47,918 nt of DNA from Cyclobacteriaceae bacterium (GTDB lineage Bacteria > Bacteroidota > Bacteroidia > Cytophagales > Cyclobacteriaceae): contig JANQEU010000057.1 in the NCBI GenBank assembly GCA_028278225.1, positions 1 through 47,918 of the forward strand, given 5' to 3'. Below are positions 24,767-33,524 of this stretch, piece by piece. The notes below the pieces were generated by a model. It was not told the DNA's origin, did not search any database, and was given only the letters and a program-made list of their open reading frames with translations. A program made the translations under genes and the position numbers. The number at the start of each line of letters is the position of its first letter. Position 1 is the first letter of the stretch.

Positions 24767-26059
24767 ATGAAGCTTTGGCAAAAAGGAGAGGAAATTGACA
24801 AGCTATTTGAAAGATTCACAATCGGGGATGACCCGATCCTGGACCTGGAGATAGCGTTTTATGATGTTCTCGCCTCAAAAACACATGCCAGGATGTTGGG
24901 TAAGATAGGATTGCTTACCGGCGAGGAAGTTGAGCAGTTGGAGAGAGGACTGGATAGCCTGCAGGCCAAAATTGAAAAAGGGCAATTCACAATAGAAGAA
25001 GGTATCGAGGACTGCCATTCGCAAATTGAACTGGAACTGACCAGGATGCTCGGTGAGGTGGGTAAAAAGATCCATGCAGGGAGGTCAAGAAATGACCAGG
25101 TTTTGACAGCCCTAAAGCTTTTCACCAAAGACGAGCTGAAGTTGATTGCGAAGGGTATTGATCAGTTTTTCGAATTATTACTGGAAAAAAGTGAGGCGAA
25201 TAAGGATGTATTGATGCCGGGTTATACCCATATGCAGGTAGCCATGCCATCATCTTTTGGAATGTGGTTCGGATCATATGCAGAAAGCCTGACCGATGAT
25301 CTCATATTATTGAAAGCAGCTTATGAGATCGCAGATAAAAACCCATTGGGGTCTGCAGCAGGATACGGGGCGTCATTTCCATTGGATCGTGACTTTACTA
25401 CAAAGGACCTGGGTTTTGCTCATGTTAATGTCAATTCAGCTTACGCCCAGATGACAAGAGGAAAGATGGAAAAAGTGGCAGGTTATGCCATTGCCGCGCT
25501 GGCATCGACACTGTCAAAATTTGCCATGGATGTTTGCTTATATGCAGGTCAGAACTACGGATTCTTTAGCTTCAGTCCGAAATATACCACAGGCTCCAGC
25601 ATCATGCCCCATAAACATAATCCGGATGGTTTTGAATTGGTCCGCGCAAAATGCAATAAGCTGCAGGCGCTTCCAACCGAGCTTTCATTCATTCTGACCA
25701 ATTTGCCCGGTGGATACCATCGGGATCTGCAGGTTTTAAAGGAACATTTCATTCCCTCCATGAAAATCGTACGGGATTGCCTGGAAGTCACTTATTATAT
25801 GACCAAAGATCTTACAGTCAATGATTCGATCATCAATGATCCAAAGTACAGTTTACTATTTACCGTTGAAGAGGTGAATAAGCTGGTTTTGGCCGGAACG
25901 CCATTCAGGGACGCCTACAGGCAAGTTGCGGAGAAAATCGGATCCGGAAGTTACCAACCTGATTATCAACTCAGACATACCCATCTCGGCAGTATTGGTA
26001 ACCTTGGGAATGACAGGATCAAAGCCGCATTTGAAGAAGTTTATAAGTTTTTCAAGTAG
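24767..26059 (+). CDS. argH: Argininosuccinate lyase
   Basis: ArgH splits argininosuccinate to arginine and fumarate, the last step of the pathway. The 430-residue protein has HAGRSRNDQVLTALKLF and PGYTHMQVAMPSSFGMWF, and a fumarase/aspartase signature GSSIMPHKHNPDGFELVR. In the common form of this signature the middle reads MPQKKNPD; here it reads MPHKHNPD, with the lysine of MPHK and the asparagine kept. The protein is slightly shorter than the usual 455-465 residues. It is the last gene of the nine-gene operon, 11 bases after argE, and is followed by a 270-base gap. Confidence 0.93.
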   Translation: MKLWQKGEEIDKLFERFTIGDDPILDLEIAFYDVLASKTHARMLGKIGLLTGEEVEQLERGLDSLQAKIEKGQFTIEEGIEDCHSQIELELTRMLGEVGKKIHAGRSRNDQVLTALKLFTKDELKLIAKGIDQFFELLLEKSEANKDVLMPGYTHMQVAMPSSFGMWFGSYAESLTDDLILLKAAYEIADKNPLGSAAGYGASFPLDRDFTTKDLGFAHVNVNSAYAQMTRGKMEKVAGYAIAALASTLSKFAMDVCLYAGQNYGFFSFSPKYTTGSSIMPHKHNPDGFELVRAKCNKLQALPTELSFILTNLPGGYHRDLQVLKEHFIPSMKIVRDCLEVTYYMTKDLTVNDSIINDPKYSLLFTVEEVNKLVLAGTPFRDAYRQVAEKIGSGSYQPDYQLRHTHLGSIGNLGNDRIKAAFEEVYKFFK

Positions 26060-26104
26060 GACTTATTTCAGGTAAAGACGCAAAGATCTGATTTAAGCAA
26101 GGTT

Positions 26105-26136
26105 GAGATTCCTGAATCACTCCTGCGCAATGACGC
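26105..26136. repeat. Possible degenerate dispersed repeat in the argH-macro gap
   Basis: The sequence at 26105-26136 reads, on the minus strand, GCGTCATTGCGCAGGAGTG followed by a segment ending CAGGAATCTC. It shares AGATTCCTGAA and a GCGTCA(C/T)TGCG core with the stretch at 47609-47664. Short repeats of this GTCATTGCG...ATTCCTGAA type recur in many Bacteroidota genomes. The open frame that crosses it (26103-26339) has no recognisable product and is not called. Confidence 0.35.
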
Positions 26137-26329
26137 TCATGTTGGTTCTTTTGATTGTTCTTATCCGAGTTTCAGGTCAATCTGAAACCTCAAGCGTCTA
26201 TCTTTGTTCACTTAGTGAGACGCTTAAGGTTGTTCCAAAAGTTATAAATGTAGTTTTCAAACACTCGGTGACGCTTGCGTCTGCTGTTAAAAAAGATATT
26301 AATACAATAAAACCGCAAATGAATTACAT

Positions 26330-26824
26330 GTGGAAGTGATTAAAGGCGATATTACCAGGGTTGAGGCAGATGCAATTGTAAATGCCGCAAACTCATCGTT
26401 ACTCGGCGGAGGCGGGGTAGACGGAGCTATCCATCGGGCAGGTGGTCCTCAAATTTTAGCAGCATGTAAAAAGATTGGCGGTTGTGAGACGGGCCAGGCT
26501 GTAATCACGACTGCTGGCAATCTCCCGTTCAAAGGAGTGATCCACACAGTAGGACCCGTTTGGAGGGGAGGAAATTCAGGTGAATCTGAGTTGCTTGCCA
26601 GCGCCTATCTTGCCAGTCTCCGGATTGCCAAGGAGAAAGGGTTTCAGTCATTAGCTTTTCCAAATATCAGCACCGGGGTCTACGGATTTCCAAAAGAGCT
26701 TGCCGCAAAGATCGCAATCCAAACCGTACAGGATTTCCTCAGGTCTGACCCGGGTTTAAGTGTAATGTTCGTATGTTTTGATGAAGAAAACTTCCTGATC
26801 TATAAAGAAATGATCCAGCGATAG
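26330..26824 (+). CDS. Macro-domain protein (O-acetyl-ADP-ribose deacetylase-like)
   Basis: The 164-residue protein is a single macro domain. It has [37 protein letters not shown] at the N-terminus, where DIT, NAAN and the [10 protein letters not shown] loop bind ADP-ribose. It later has [19 protein letters not shown] and [17 protein letters not shown], the phosphate-binding loop. Macro proteins of this MacroD/YmdB type remove O-acetyl groups or mono-ADP-ribose. The start is a GTG at 26330 placed directly before the first strand. An ATG two bases upstream is out of frame. It stands between argH and the helicase gene without a clear functional partner. Confidence 0.92.
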   Translation: MEVIKGDITRVEADAIVNAANSSLLGGGGVDGAIHRAGGPQILAACKKIGGCETGQAVITTAGNLPFKGVIHTVGPVWRGGNSGESELLASAYLASLRIAKEKGFQSLAFPNISTGVYGFPKELAAKIAIQTVQDFLRSDPGLSVMFVCFDEENFLIYKEMIQR

Positions 26825-26849
26825 CTGCCAGTCATTATCTTTATATTCA

Positions 26850-29800
26850 ATGTCAGACAAACCGTTTCTTATCTATCGATCCTCTGCCGGTACCGGCAAA
26901 ACATTTGCACTGGCCAGGGAATACCTGAAGCTGGCTCTGAGGCATAGCGAAGGCTTTAGATCCATACTGGGAGTGACCTTCACGAATAAAGCCACCGAAG
27001 AGATGAAGAGCCGGATAATCAATGTTTTGAAGGTTATCTCAAACGGTGAGCCTCACCCAATGAAATCAGACCTGATGGAGGCTTTGAACATGAGTGAAAC
27101 GGTTTTGCAGCAAAGGTCGAAAGAAGTTTTGACGACTATTCTCCATCAGTATGGCCGTTTTGCCGTCGTTACCATAGACAGCTTTTTTCACCAAGTGATT
27201 CGATCATTTGCACGTGAACTGGGGATCCAGGGGTCATTTTCCATAACATTGGAGACGCAGAAAGTAATGCAGGAAGTTGTGGATAATCTGCTTTCTGAAT
27301 TGGGTGAAGAAGACAAGAAAGAAATCAGGCGATGGTTGACCCAATTTGCTGAAAACAATGTGGAAGAGGGAAAACAGTGGGACTTTCGCAGAGATATCGG
27401 ATCGTTGGCTGATGAAATACTGAAAGACAACTTTAAACTGCTAGGGAGCAAAGTCTTTTTACTGGATGGGGAACCTGATTTTTTTTCAAAGTTCATCAAT
27501 GAGCTCGACGCTAAAAAAAGTGAGTTTCTTGATCAAACGGGGAAGTGGTCCAGCGAGGCACTGGAGCTTATAGAAGAGCACGGAGGTGTGGAAGCATTTA
27601 AAGGAAAGGGGAGTGGCCCCGCAGGTTTATTCCGGAAAATAGCAAACAGGGAATTTGAGATCAGCAGCACACGTCGTAAAGCTGCAGATGACCTGAGTAG
27701 CTGGCTGACGAAGCAAACTATTTCTAATCCCGCACTTGCATCCCTGGTGGAAAACGAAATCCTTCCGGTTTATAAAAAGCTGATTGATTTCATCGACAGT
27801 AATTACATCGATTATAAGTCGGCCACCGAAGTTCAGCGGTATTTCTATACATATGGCGTACTTTCGGCAATCAACCAAAAACTGCTGCAATACCGAAATG
27901 AACATGATGTACTGCTTATCGCTGACCTGCCCGATTTTCTGCGGCAAATTATTAATGATAGTGAAACACCCTACATTTATGAAAAGGTGGGATCCGTTTA
28001 TCAGCATTATTTGATAGATGAGTTTCAGGATACTTCATTATTTCAGTGGAATAATTTCAGGTCATTGGTTAAAAATGCTACGGATGCTAATCAAAAAAGC
28101 ATGGTTGTGGGTGACATCAAACAATCGATTTACAGATGGCGGGGTGGCGATTGGGGATTGTTGCAGAATAGTGTTAAAAATGACATAGGAGATTTCCTGG
28201 TGGATGAGAAGGATCTCTCAAGGAACTGGCGTAGCAAAAGACTTGTCGTAGACTTCAACAACAATTTCTTCAAAGGCATCTCTGAAATAGCGGGAACGTA
28301 TTTCAGTGATTTGGACCCAAAATATGACGGTTATGTCAATCATGTTTTGGAAGCTTATGAAAATGTTGAACAGGAAATCACCAGCAATGACAATCTTGGG
28401 CATGTCGAGATAGAATTTATACCATCGGACGAAACAAACTGGAAGCAAAACGCTATCAGGAAGACCATCAATAAAGTTGAGTCACTCCAACAAGCTGGCT
28501 ACAGGTTGCACGACATTGCGATCCTGACACGTACGCAGCGGGAGGGGAAAGAAATCTCCGATGCCTTTTTTGCTTATAAAAATACGGAGGAAGCGGATCC
28601 CGGCCTTAAGTATGATGTTGTCAGTTCGGAGTCGCTTTTTTTATACTCCAGTCATGCCGTGAAGTTCATTATTGGCCTGATCAAATGGCTCCATAATGAA
28701 GAGGATGACATTGTCAAGTCAGAATGGCTATATGAATATCAGCGATTTATCCTGAAACAGGATCAGCGTACGGATGATACGATCTTTCAAAGCAGGGAGA
28801 GCTGGCATAAGCGCGTGCCCGGAGCCTTTGTCAGACAAAAGAACTACTTTAAATCGTTGCCGCTATATGAATTGGTGGAATCGATAATCGACTTGTTTGA
28901 TCTTGACAAAATGAATGATGAATACACCTATTTGCAGGGGTTTCAGGATGCGGTTTTAGATTACACCAAGAGTGAGAGGGGAGACATCACTTCCTTCCTG
29001 TCGTGGTGGGAGGATATCAGGAAGCAGAGAGCCATACAAATTTCCGATGAAAATGATGCGGTAAAAGTGCTCACCATTCACAAAGCCAAAGGGTTGGAAT
29101 ATTCCGTGGTGATCGTTCCCTTTCTGAGTTGGAAACTGGATCATGATACATACAGTAAAGAGGAGATCCTGTGGTGCACTCCTCCGGAGATAGCACCGTA
29201 TGATCAGCTCCCGGTGATACCGTTGAAATACAGTTCTTCACTTCGCGAAACCTATTGGGCATCTCAATACTGGCAGGAAAAGATCAATGCTTTCCTGGAT
29301 AACCTTAATCTGTTATATGTTGCTTTCACCAGGCCGGTTGATGCCCTGTTTGCTTTTGGCGAGTTGCCCAGGAATGAAAGAATATCAACGGTGGGCCAAT
29401 TGACCTATCACCGCGTAAAAGGATCCGGGAGCTGGGATGAAGAAAAAAACCTGTTGAAGGTCGGAGAACTGAGACCAGGATCTGATTCCAATGAATCTTC
29501 AAATGAATATGGATTAAAGGTTTATAACACACGGCCGTGGCGGGATAAAGTGTCTGTGCAAATGAAGGGATCACAGGACCTGAGTGAACGGGTATTCAGT
29601 GCTCAGAAATGGGGAATAGAATTTCATCAAAGTCTCGGCAAACTAAAGCGGCTCGAGGATCTTCCACGGATAAAAGATGATACTTTAAAGAGAGAACTTA
29701 AGATGATTGTCCATCACGAGGATATTGAGCCTTTTTTTAAGGACGTTGATGAGGTGAGGGTAGAGGAACCAATACTCCTCCCGGGCGGGGATTACAAAAG

Positions 29801-29984
29801 GATTGATCGGCTCGTGAGAAAAAAGGATCAATGGCTGGTGATTGATTACAAAACCGGAAAAAGAAAGCAAAGAGACCATCAACAGGTCATTGAATACATG
29901 TCAATATTGGAAGAAATGGGCTATAAGAATGTGAAAGGATACCTTGTTTACCTCGAACCTTTACTGGTCGAATCAGTTGCTTAG
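26850..29984 (+). CDS. AddA/RecB-like UvrD helicase with C-terminal PD-(D/E)XK nuclease domain
   Basis: This 1044-residue protein is a superfamily 1A helicase fused to a nuclease. Helicase motifs appear in order: SSAGTGKTFAL (Walker A, about residues 10-20), GVTFTNKATEEMKSRI (Ia), YLIDEFQDTS (II), MVVGDIKQSIYRWRGGD (III), VLTIHKAKGLEYSVVIVP (V) and NLLYVAFTRPVDALFAFG (VI). At the C-terminus RIDRLVRKKDQWLVIDYKTG followed by HQQVIEYMSIL gives the D...DxK...Q pattern of a RecB-type nuclease. It probably works in double-strand break repair as AddA. The AddB-like partner, often adjacent in this phylum, is not in the window. The ATG at 26850 is close to the P-loop. Confidence 0.92.
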   Translation: MSDKPFLIYRSSAGTGKTFALAREYLKLALRHSEGFRSILGVTFTNKATEEMKSRIINVLKVISNGEPHPMKSDLMEALNMSETVLQQRSKEVLTTILHQYGRFAVVTIDSFFHQVIRSFARELGIQGSFSITLETQKVMQEVVDNLLSELGEEDKKEIRRWLTQFAENNVEEGKQWDFRRDIGSLADEILKDNFKLLGSKVFLLDGEPDFFSKFINELDAKKSEFLDQTGKWSSEALELIEEHGGVEAFKGKGSGPAGLFRKIANREFEISSTRRKAADDLSSWLTKQTISNPALASLVENEILPVYKKLIDFIDSNYIDYKSATEVQRYFYTYGVLSAINQKLLQYRNEHDVLLIADLPDFLRQIINDSETPYIYEKVGSVYQHYLIDEFQDTSLFQWNNFRSLVKNATDANQKSMVVGDIKQSIYRWRGGDWGLLQNSVKNDIGDFLVDEKDLSRNWRSKRLVVDFNNNFFKGISEIAGTYFSDLDPKYDGYVNHVLEAYENVEQEITSNDNLGHVEIEFIPSDETNWKQNAIRKTINKVESLQQAGYRLHDIAILTRTQREGKEISDAFFAYKNTEEADPGLKYDVVSSESLFLYSSHAVKFIIGLIKWLHNEEDDIVKSEWLYEYQRFILKQDQRTDDTIFQSRESWHKRVPGAFVRQKNYFKSLPLYELVESIIDLFDLDKMNDEYTYLQGFQDAVLDYTKSERGDITSFLSWWEDIRKQRAIQISDENDAVKVLTIHKAKGLEYSVVIVPFLSWKLDHDTYSKEEILWCTPPEIAPYDQLPVIPLKYSSSLRETYWASQYWQEKINAFLDNLNLLYVAFTRPVDALFAFGELPRNERISTVGQLTYHRVKGSGSWDEEKNLLKVGELRPGSDSNESSNEYGLKVYNTRPWRDKVSVQMKGSQDLSERVFSAQKWGIEFHQSLGKLKRLEDLPRIKDDTLKRELKMIVHHEDIEPFFKDVDEVRVEEPILLPGGDYKRIDRLVRKKDQWLVIDYKTGKRKQRDHQQVIEYMSILEEMGYKNVKGYLVYLEPLLVESVA

Positions 29985-30081
29985 AGAAAAACCATTTCCT
30001 CTTCACACGTTCAGATTGCCCTTATGGTGGTAATTATACCCGTTTATCCAATTCCTGTGATACAAAGCGTGCAGTTAGTAG

Positions 30082-30089
30082 TAATTTTG
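30082..30089 (+). promoter_or_regulatory. Candidate -7 promoter element before the first DUF5916 gene
   Basis: TAATTTTG fits TAnnTTTG exactly and ends 19 bases before the GTG start at 30109, implying a very short leader. No good TTG element lies 19-21 bases upstream, so only half of the promoter is supported. Confidence 0.35.
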
Positions 30090-30108
30090 CGGTTGCGTTC
30101 GAAAGCCG

Positions 30109-32244
30109 GTGAAAAAAGTATTAATCATATTCTCAATTCTGTGGGCATCGGAAGGCCTCCTTGCCTCCGGGGACAGGCTTGATTCATATTTTGCGGAGAC
30201 AGCCCCCGAATTAGATGGCAATCTTGATGACCAGATCTGGTCCGACGCGCCTTTTGTAACCGGTTTCAAAACTTTTGTGCCCGATTACTCAAAAGACATG
30301 GATTTCGAAACCAGGGTGTACTGGTCACATGATGAGGACAACATTTATTTTGCTTTTCAATGCCAGGACCAGTCTGATCTGATCAAGACGTCCATCGCCG
30401 CGCGGGACAGGATCGACGATGATGACTGGATATGTATAAACCTGGATTCATTCAATGACAGGCAGACGCTCTACGCCTTTTACGTCAATCCAAATGGGAT
30501 ACAAATGGACAGCAGGTATACGGCCGGAAGAGAGGATCCCGGAATTGATATGGTTTGGTACAGTGCAGGCAGGGTTACGGAGCAAGGGTACAATGTAGAA
30601 GTGAAAATCCCATTCAAGAGTATTCGATATGCTGTGAAGGATGGGATTGTAGACATGGGGGTAATATTTGAGAGGAAGATCAGTCGGCTTTCAACACAGG
30701 GTACTTATCCTGCATTGGATCCCGCAAAAGGGGCAAACTTCCTTACTCAGACAATGCCGATCCATTTCGAGGGAGTTAAAAAAACAACTTTGATTGAATT
30801 GCTACCCTCATTAACTTATGCTAATTCCGCCATACAGGACGAGGGAGAAACCATAAAAGACGAGCAGACGGAATTAAGTCTGACGACGAAGTTTGGCATT
30901 ACATCGGATTTAGTTCTTGATGCAACCTACAATCCGGATTTTAGCCAGGTGGAAGCCGATGCGGTACAAATTGAAGTGAATCAGCGTTTTCCCGTATTTT
31001 ATCCCGAAAAGAGACCTTTCTTTCAGGAAGGTAGTGAGCATTTCCGGCACTCCGGAGGATCCGGACGGTCAGAGATCAGATCAATCGTAAATACGCGATC
31101 CATAGTAAATCCCCTGGCAGCAGGCAAGATTACCGGTAAGGTGGGTAAAAAGAATATTGTTTCCGCTGTTGGAGCTATCGATAGACTGGATACAACCTAC
31201 AATGCAAATGTTGGAGTTTTCAGATATAAAAGGACCTTTCAAAAGGATAGCTACCTGGGTGGATTCTGGACGGGAAGAAGCGAAGAAGAGTTTTATAATA
31301 CGGTTTACGGCCTCGATGGCCAATACAGAATTGGTGATGCAAGCCTGTTGAGTGGTTTTTACTTCAAGGCCAATTCAAAGGAAAGTGAAGTGTCCGATGT
31401 AACAGATAAATCGGCGATGGCGGGAAATTATTCCTATCGCAACAGATCACTTTCCACGGGTTTTGGATTTACTAATATCGATACTGATTTTGCGTCGGCG
31501 GTTGGGTATGTTACAAGAACCGGCATCACAAAATACAATGTATATTTCAGTCCGAAGTTTTACCCCTCGGAGAGTTTGATCAAAAGAATTGATCCTTTGA
31601 TATATGTGTCTCTGACAGAGGATAAACCGAGTGGCTTGTTTGAGCACAGCATATACACCAGGGTCGGGGCCACACTACCCCGGAATACTCAGCTGGAAAT
31701 TGCAGGGAATGCTTCCAATGAAATATATGAAGGGCAGAAATTTGATCGGGGCAGCCTGGCGGTTGAGGCGGAGTCTCAGATCACCAAAAGGATCAATCTG
31801 GAGGGTGAATTCAGACTGCGATACAGGCCCTACTACGATGAGATGGCGCAGGGTGAAGGGAAATCGGTGGAAGGAAATGTCATCATTCAATTCTCAGACA
31901 ATTTCAATTTCGCGCTGGATTATAATTTCTCTGATCTGTACAGCAAAAATACTGGCGAGAAATTCTATGATATTCATATTATCAGATCGAAAAATACGTA
32001 TCAGGTCAACCAGTATCTCTTCATCAGGGCTTGGGTTCAGTACAACTCTTACTCAAGAGTCATCACCCCGAATTTCCTGGCATCCTTTACCTACATACCG
32101 GGTACTGTAGTTCACCTGGGTTACGGATCAGTGATGGAACGTGTGAAGTGGGATGCAGAGGCAGCGGATTATGTTGACAGTCGCAGATATATGTCGACCG
32201 CCCGCGGATTATTCTTCAAGGCATCCTACCTGTGGCGTTTATAA
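30109..32244 (+). CDS. DUF5916 outer-membrane protein with carbohydrate-binding-like N-terminal domain
   Basis: The 711-residue protein starts with a signal peptide, VLIIFSILWASEGLLASG. A CBM9-like domain follows: LDSYFAETAPELDGNLDDQI and then WSDAPFVTGF, VYWSHDEDNIYFAFQCQD and NPNGIQMDSRYTAGREDPG, residues about 25-210. The rest is a predicted beta barrel with the DUF5916 signature DATYNPDFSQVEADAVQIEV and VFYPEKRPFFQEGSEHF, ending in a barrel strand with SYLWRL. Such proteins are common in Bacteroidota outer membranes, with no proven function. The start is a GTG at 30109 preceded by a TAATTTTG promoter element. A paralogue of similar length lies at 37988. Confidence 0.88.
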   Translation: MKKVLIIFSILWASEGLLASGDRLDSYFAETAPELDGNLDDQIWSDAPFVTGFKTFVPDYSKDMDFETRVYWSHDEDNIYFAFQCQDQSDLIKTSIAARDRIDDDDWICINLDSFNDRQTLYAFYVNPNGIQMDSRYTAGREDPGIDMVWYSAGRVTEQGYNVEVKIPFKSIRYAVKDGIVDMGVIFERKISRLSTQGTYPALDPAKGANFLTQTMPIHFEGVKKTTLIELLPSLTYANSAIQDEGETIKDEQTELSLTTKFGITSDLVLDATYNPDFSQVEADAVQIEVNQRFPVFYPEKRPFFQEGSEHFRHSGGSGRSEIRSIVNTRSIVNPLAAGKITGKVGKKNIVSAVGAIDRLDTTYNANVGVFRYKRTFQKDSYLGGFWTGRSEEEFYNTVYGLDGQYRIGDASLLSGFYFKANSKESEVSDVTDKSAMAGNYSYRNRSLSTGFGFTNIDTDFASAVGYVTRTGITKYNVYFSPKFYPSESLIKRIDPLIYVSLTEDKPSGLFEHSIYTRVGATLPRNTQLEIAGNASNEIYEGQKFDRGSLAVEAESQITKRINLEGEFRLRYRPYYDEMAQGEGKSVEGNVIIQFSDNFNFALDYNFSDLYSKNTGEKFYDIHIIRSKNTYQVNQYLFIRAWVQYNSYSRVITPNFLASFTYIPGTVVHLGYGSVMERVKWDAEAADYVDSRRYMSTARGLFFKASYLWRL

Positions 32245-32247
32245 AAA

Positions 32248-32274
32248 AATAGCTACTAAAAAATAGCAGCTATT
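32248..32274. terminator. Possible bidirectional terminator between convergent genes
   Basis: AATAGCT (32248-32254) can pair with AGCTATT (32268-32274) across a 13-base loop, with an A run before and T-rich sequence after. It lies in the 62-base gap between two converging genes, where a shared terminator would be expected. The stem is short and AT-rich. Confidence 0.3.
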
Positions 32275-32306
32275 GTTAAATCTTTACTGGCTGGAATACC
32301 GGCGGG

Positions 32307-32777
32307 CTACATTTCCAGTGCGATCCTTTCCGTGAACAGCCTGGCAAGCTCATCCGGCTCCTTGATCTTCCATAGTTCGCTTTCAAGCGCTGCAGTATCC
32401 TGATACCTGATATTGAGCGCAATATTCAAAACGTTATCAAGCAGGTTAAAAGCCTCCGGTTCGGAAATGTTGCCTTTCTTGATTGATTTTTTCAGATGCT
32501 TGCTCAGTTTACGGACTGAGTTGTAAATTGAAGGCTTCTCAATGACAGTATTTTCCGTATTTGAGATCTCATTTACCTCCTTGTATGTATAGCTCTCTTT
32601 AAGCAGCTGCATTTTCATGGCGATATCCTGTCCAAGAAAATGGTCTTTTACATCGTTCTGGTTTTGCACTTCATTTAACTCTTCCATATTGTACTGAAAG
32701 GTGAAATCCTGTGCCTGGGCTACCGAAATGAACAGTGCCATGCACGCTGCACTTAACATCTTTGCTTTCATGTTCAT
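32307..32777 (-). CDS. Secreted protein of unknown function
   Basis: This 156-residue protein has a clear signal peptide, KMLSAACMALFISVAQAQ, with likely cleavage after AQA. The mature part (about 133 residues) is mostly helical and charged, for example VRKLSKHLKKSIKKGNISEPEAFNLLDNVLNIALNIRY, and ends LARLFTERIALEM. No domain is recognised and there is no cysteine after the signal. It would act in the periplasm or outside the cell. ATG codons at 32777 and 32771 are both possible. It has a good promoter candidate just upstream and is divergent from the sigma factor gene. Confidence 0.7.
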   Translation of the reverse strand: MNMKAKMLSAACMALFISVAQAQDFTFQYNMEELNEVQNQNDVKDHFLGQDIAMKMQLLKESYTYKEVNEISNTENTVIEKPSIYNSVRKLSKHLKKSIKKGNISEPEAFNLLDNVLNIALNIRYQDTAALESELWKIKEPDELARLFTERIALEM

Positions 32778-32814
32778 CTAGTATTTTCTTAACTCTTTTT
32801 GTTTATAGCAATCA

Positions 32815-32846
32815 CAAAAATAAATATTCATTATCGACAATTTCAA
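32815..32846 (-). promoter_or_regulatory. Candidate Bacteroidota promoter for the gene at 32307-32777
   Basis: On the minus strand TTG (32844-32846) is followed after 21 bases by TATTTTTG (32815-32822), an exact TAnnTTTG match, about 38 bases before the start codon. The same TTG-N21-TAnnTTTG spacing occurs before the DUF5916 gene at 37988, which strengthens both calls. Confidence 0.5.
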
Positions 32847-32854
32847 GAGGAAAA

Positions 32855-32889
32855 GCAATGTTTTTGTAAATGGCAATGTGTTTTTGTAA
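32855..32889. repeat. Short direct repeat in the divergent sigma-factor intergenic region
   Basis: GCAATG followed by GTTTTTGTAA-like sequence occurs twice, at 32855-32869 and 32873-32889, 18 bases apart, with a two-base difference. It sits between a divergent secreted-protein gene and the ECF sigma factor gene and could be an operator. No regulator is assigned. Confidence 0.3.
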
Positions 32890-33010
32890 TCCTCTTCAAA
32901 ATTTTTACAAACAACACAGCAAAAAGAAAACTCTGAATCTGTAATTTTTTGTGTGATTCTCAGACTAATAGTTTAAAACAAAAAAACAGTGAGAATCCCT
33001 TATTCATGCC

Positions 33011-33340
33011 ATGACTGACCCGGAGCAATCTGAATTTTTGGATCAAATCCGTCAAAACCGGGGATTGATTTTGAATATCTGTAAGATATATTCAAAAACA
33101 AGGGATGAACAAGAGGATCTGTTTCAGGATATTGTGCTTCAGCTTTGGAGATCACACAACAGGTTCAGGCACCAGTCGAAATACAGTACATGGCTTTACA
33201 GAATTGCAATCAATACAGCCATTACCCATTACGGAAAACAAAAGAAAAGAAGTTCGATTGAGGTTCACCGTGAAGAAACCCACCTGTTACCTGATGATTA
33301 TAATAAAGATCAGGAGGGATCTTTTGGCACTAATGTATAA
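33011..33340 (+). CDS. ECF sigma factor, N-terminal part (region 2), frame broken before region 4
   Basis: The 109-residue frame begins ILNICKIYSKTRDEQEDLFQDIVLQLWRS, the sigma region 2.1-2.2, and continues FRHQSKYSTWLYRIAINTAITHY (region 2.3-2.4). It then runs out of frame at DQEGSFGTNV. The C-terminal region 4 lies in the +1 frame at about 33321-33512. Removing one G from the GGG at 33316-33318 would give ...DQEDLLALMYKAIDHLEK..., which reads naturally. The gene is therefore either frameshifted (mutation or assembly error) or expressed as two parts or by frameshifting. Upstream of the shift an AGGAGG (33312-33317) is present. Two membrane protein genes follow on the same strand. Confidence 0.8.
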   Translation: MTDPEQSEFLDQIRQNRGLILNICKIYSKTRDEQEDLFQDIVLQLWRSHNRFRHQSKYSTWLYRIAINTAITHYGKQKKRSSIEVHREETHLLPDDYNKDQEGSFGTNV

Positions 33341-33512
33341 GGCAATTGATCACCTGGAGAAAGTAGATAAGGCTATATTATTCTTATTTCTTGAAAAACG
33401 GAGTTATGACGAAATAGCAAGTATTATGGGAATAACCAAAAGCAATGTCGGGGTCAAACTCAATCGGATCAAAAAGAAAATAGAGAAACTGATCCCACAA
33501 GTAAGTGACTAG
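33333..33512 (+). CDS. ECF sigma factor, C-terminal part (region 4) in a shifted frame
   Basis: From ATG 33333 the frame encodes 59 residues with a complete sigma region 4: LEKVDKAILFLFLEKRSYDEIASIMG followed by the recognition helix ITKSNVGVKLNRIKKKIEKL. The ATG overlaps the stop (33338-33340) of the N-terminal part. Separate translation is possible in principle: AGGAGG lies 15 bases upstream, which is far for a Shine-Dalgarno site. The simpler reading is that this is the second half of one gene, 33011-33512, displaced by one base. Confidence 0.7.
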   Translation: MYKAIDHLEKVDKAILFLFLEKRSYDEIASIMGITKSNVGVKLNRIKKKIEKLIPQVSD

Positions 33513-33524
33513 AACGGATACACC

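Noticed and set aside
26103-26339. 78-residue open frame with a hydrophobic start between argH and the macro gene
   Set aside because: It overlaps a dispersed repeat, has no recognisable domain, and runs into the macro-domain gene in another frame.
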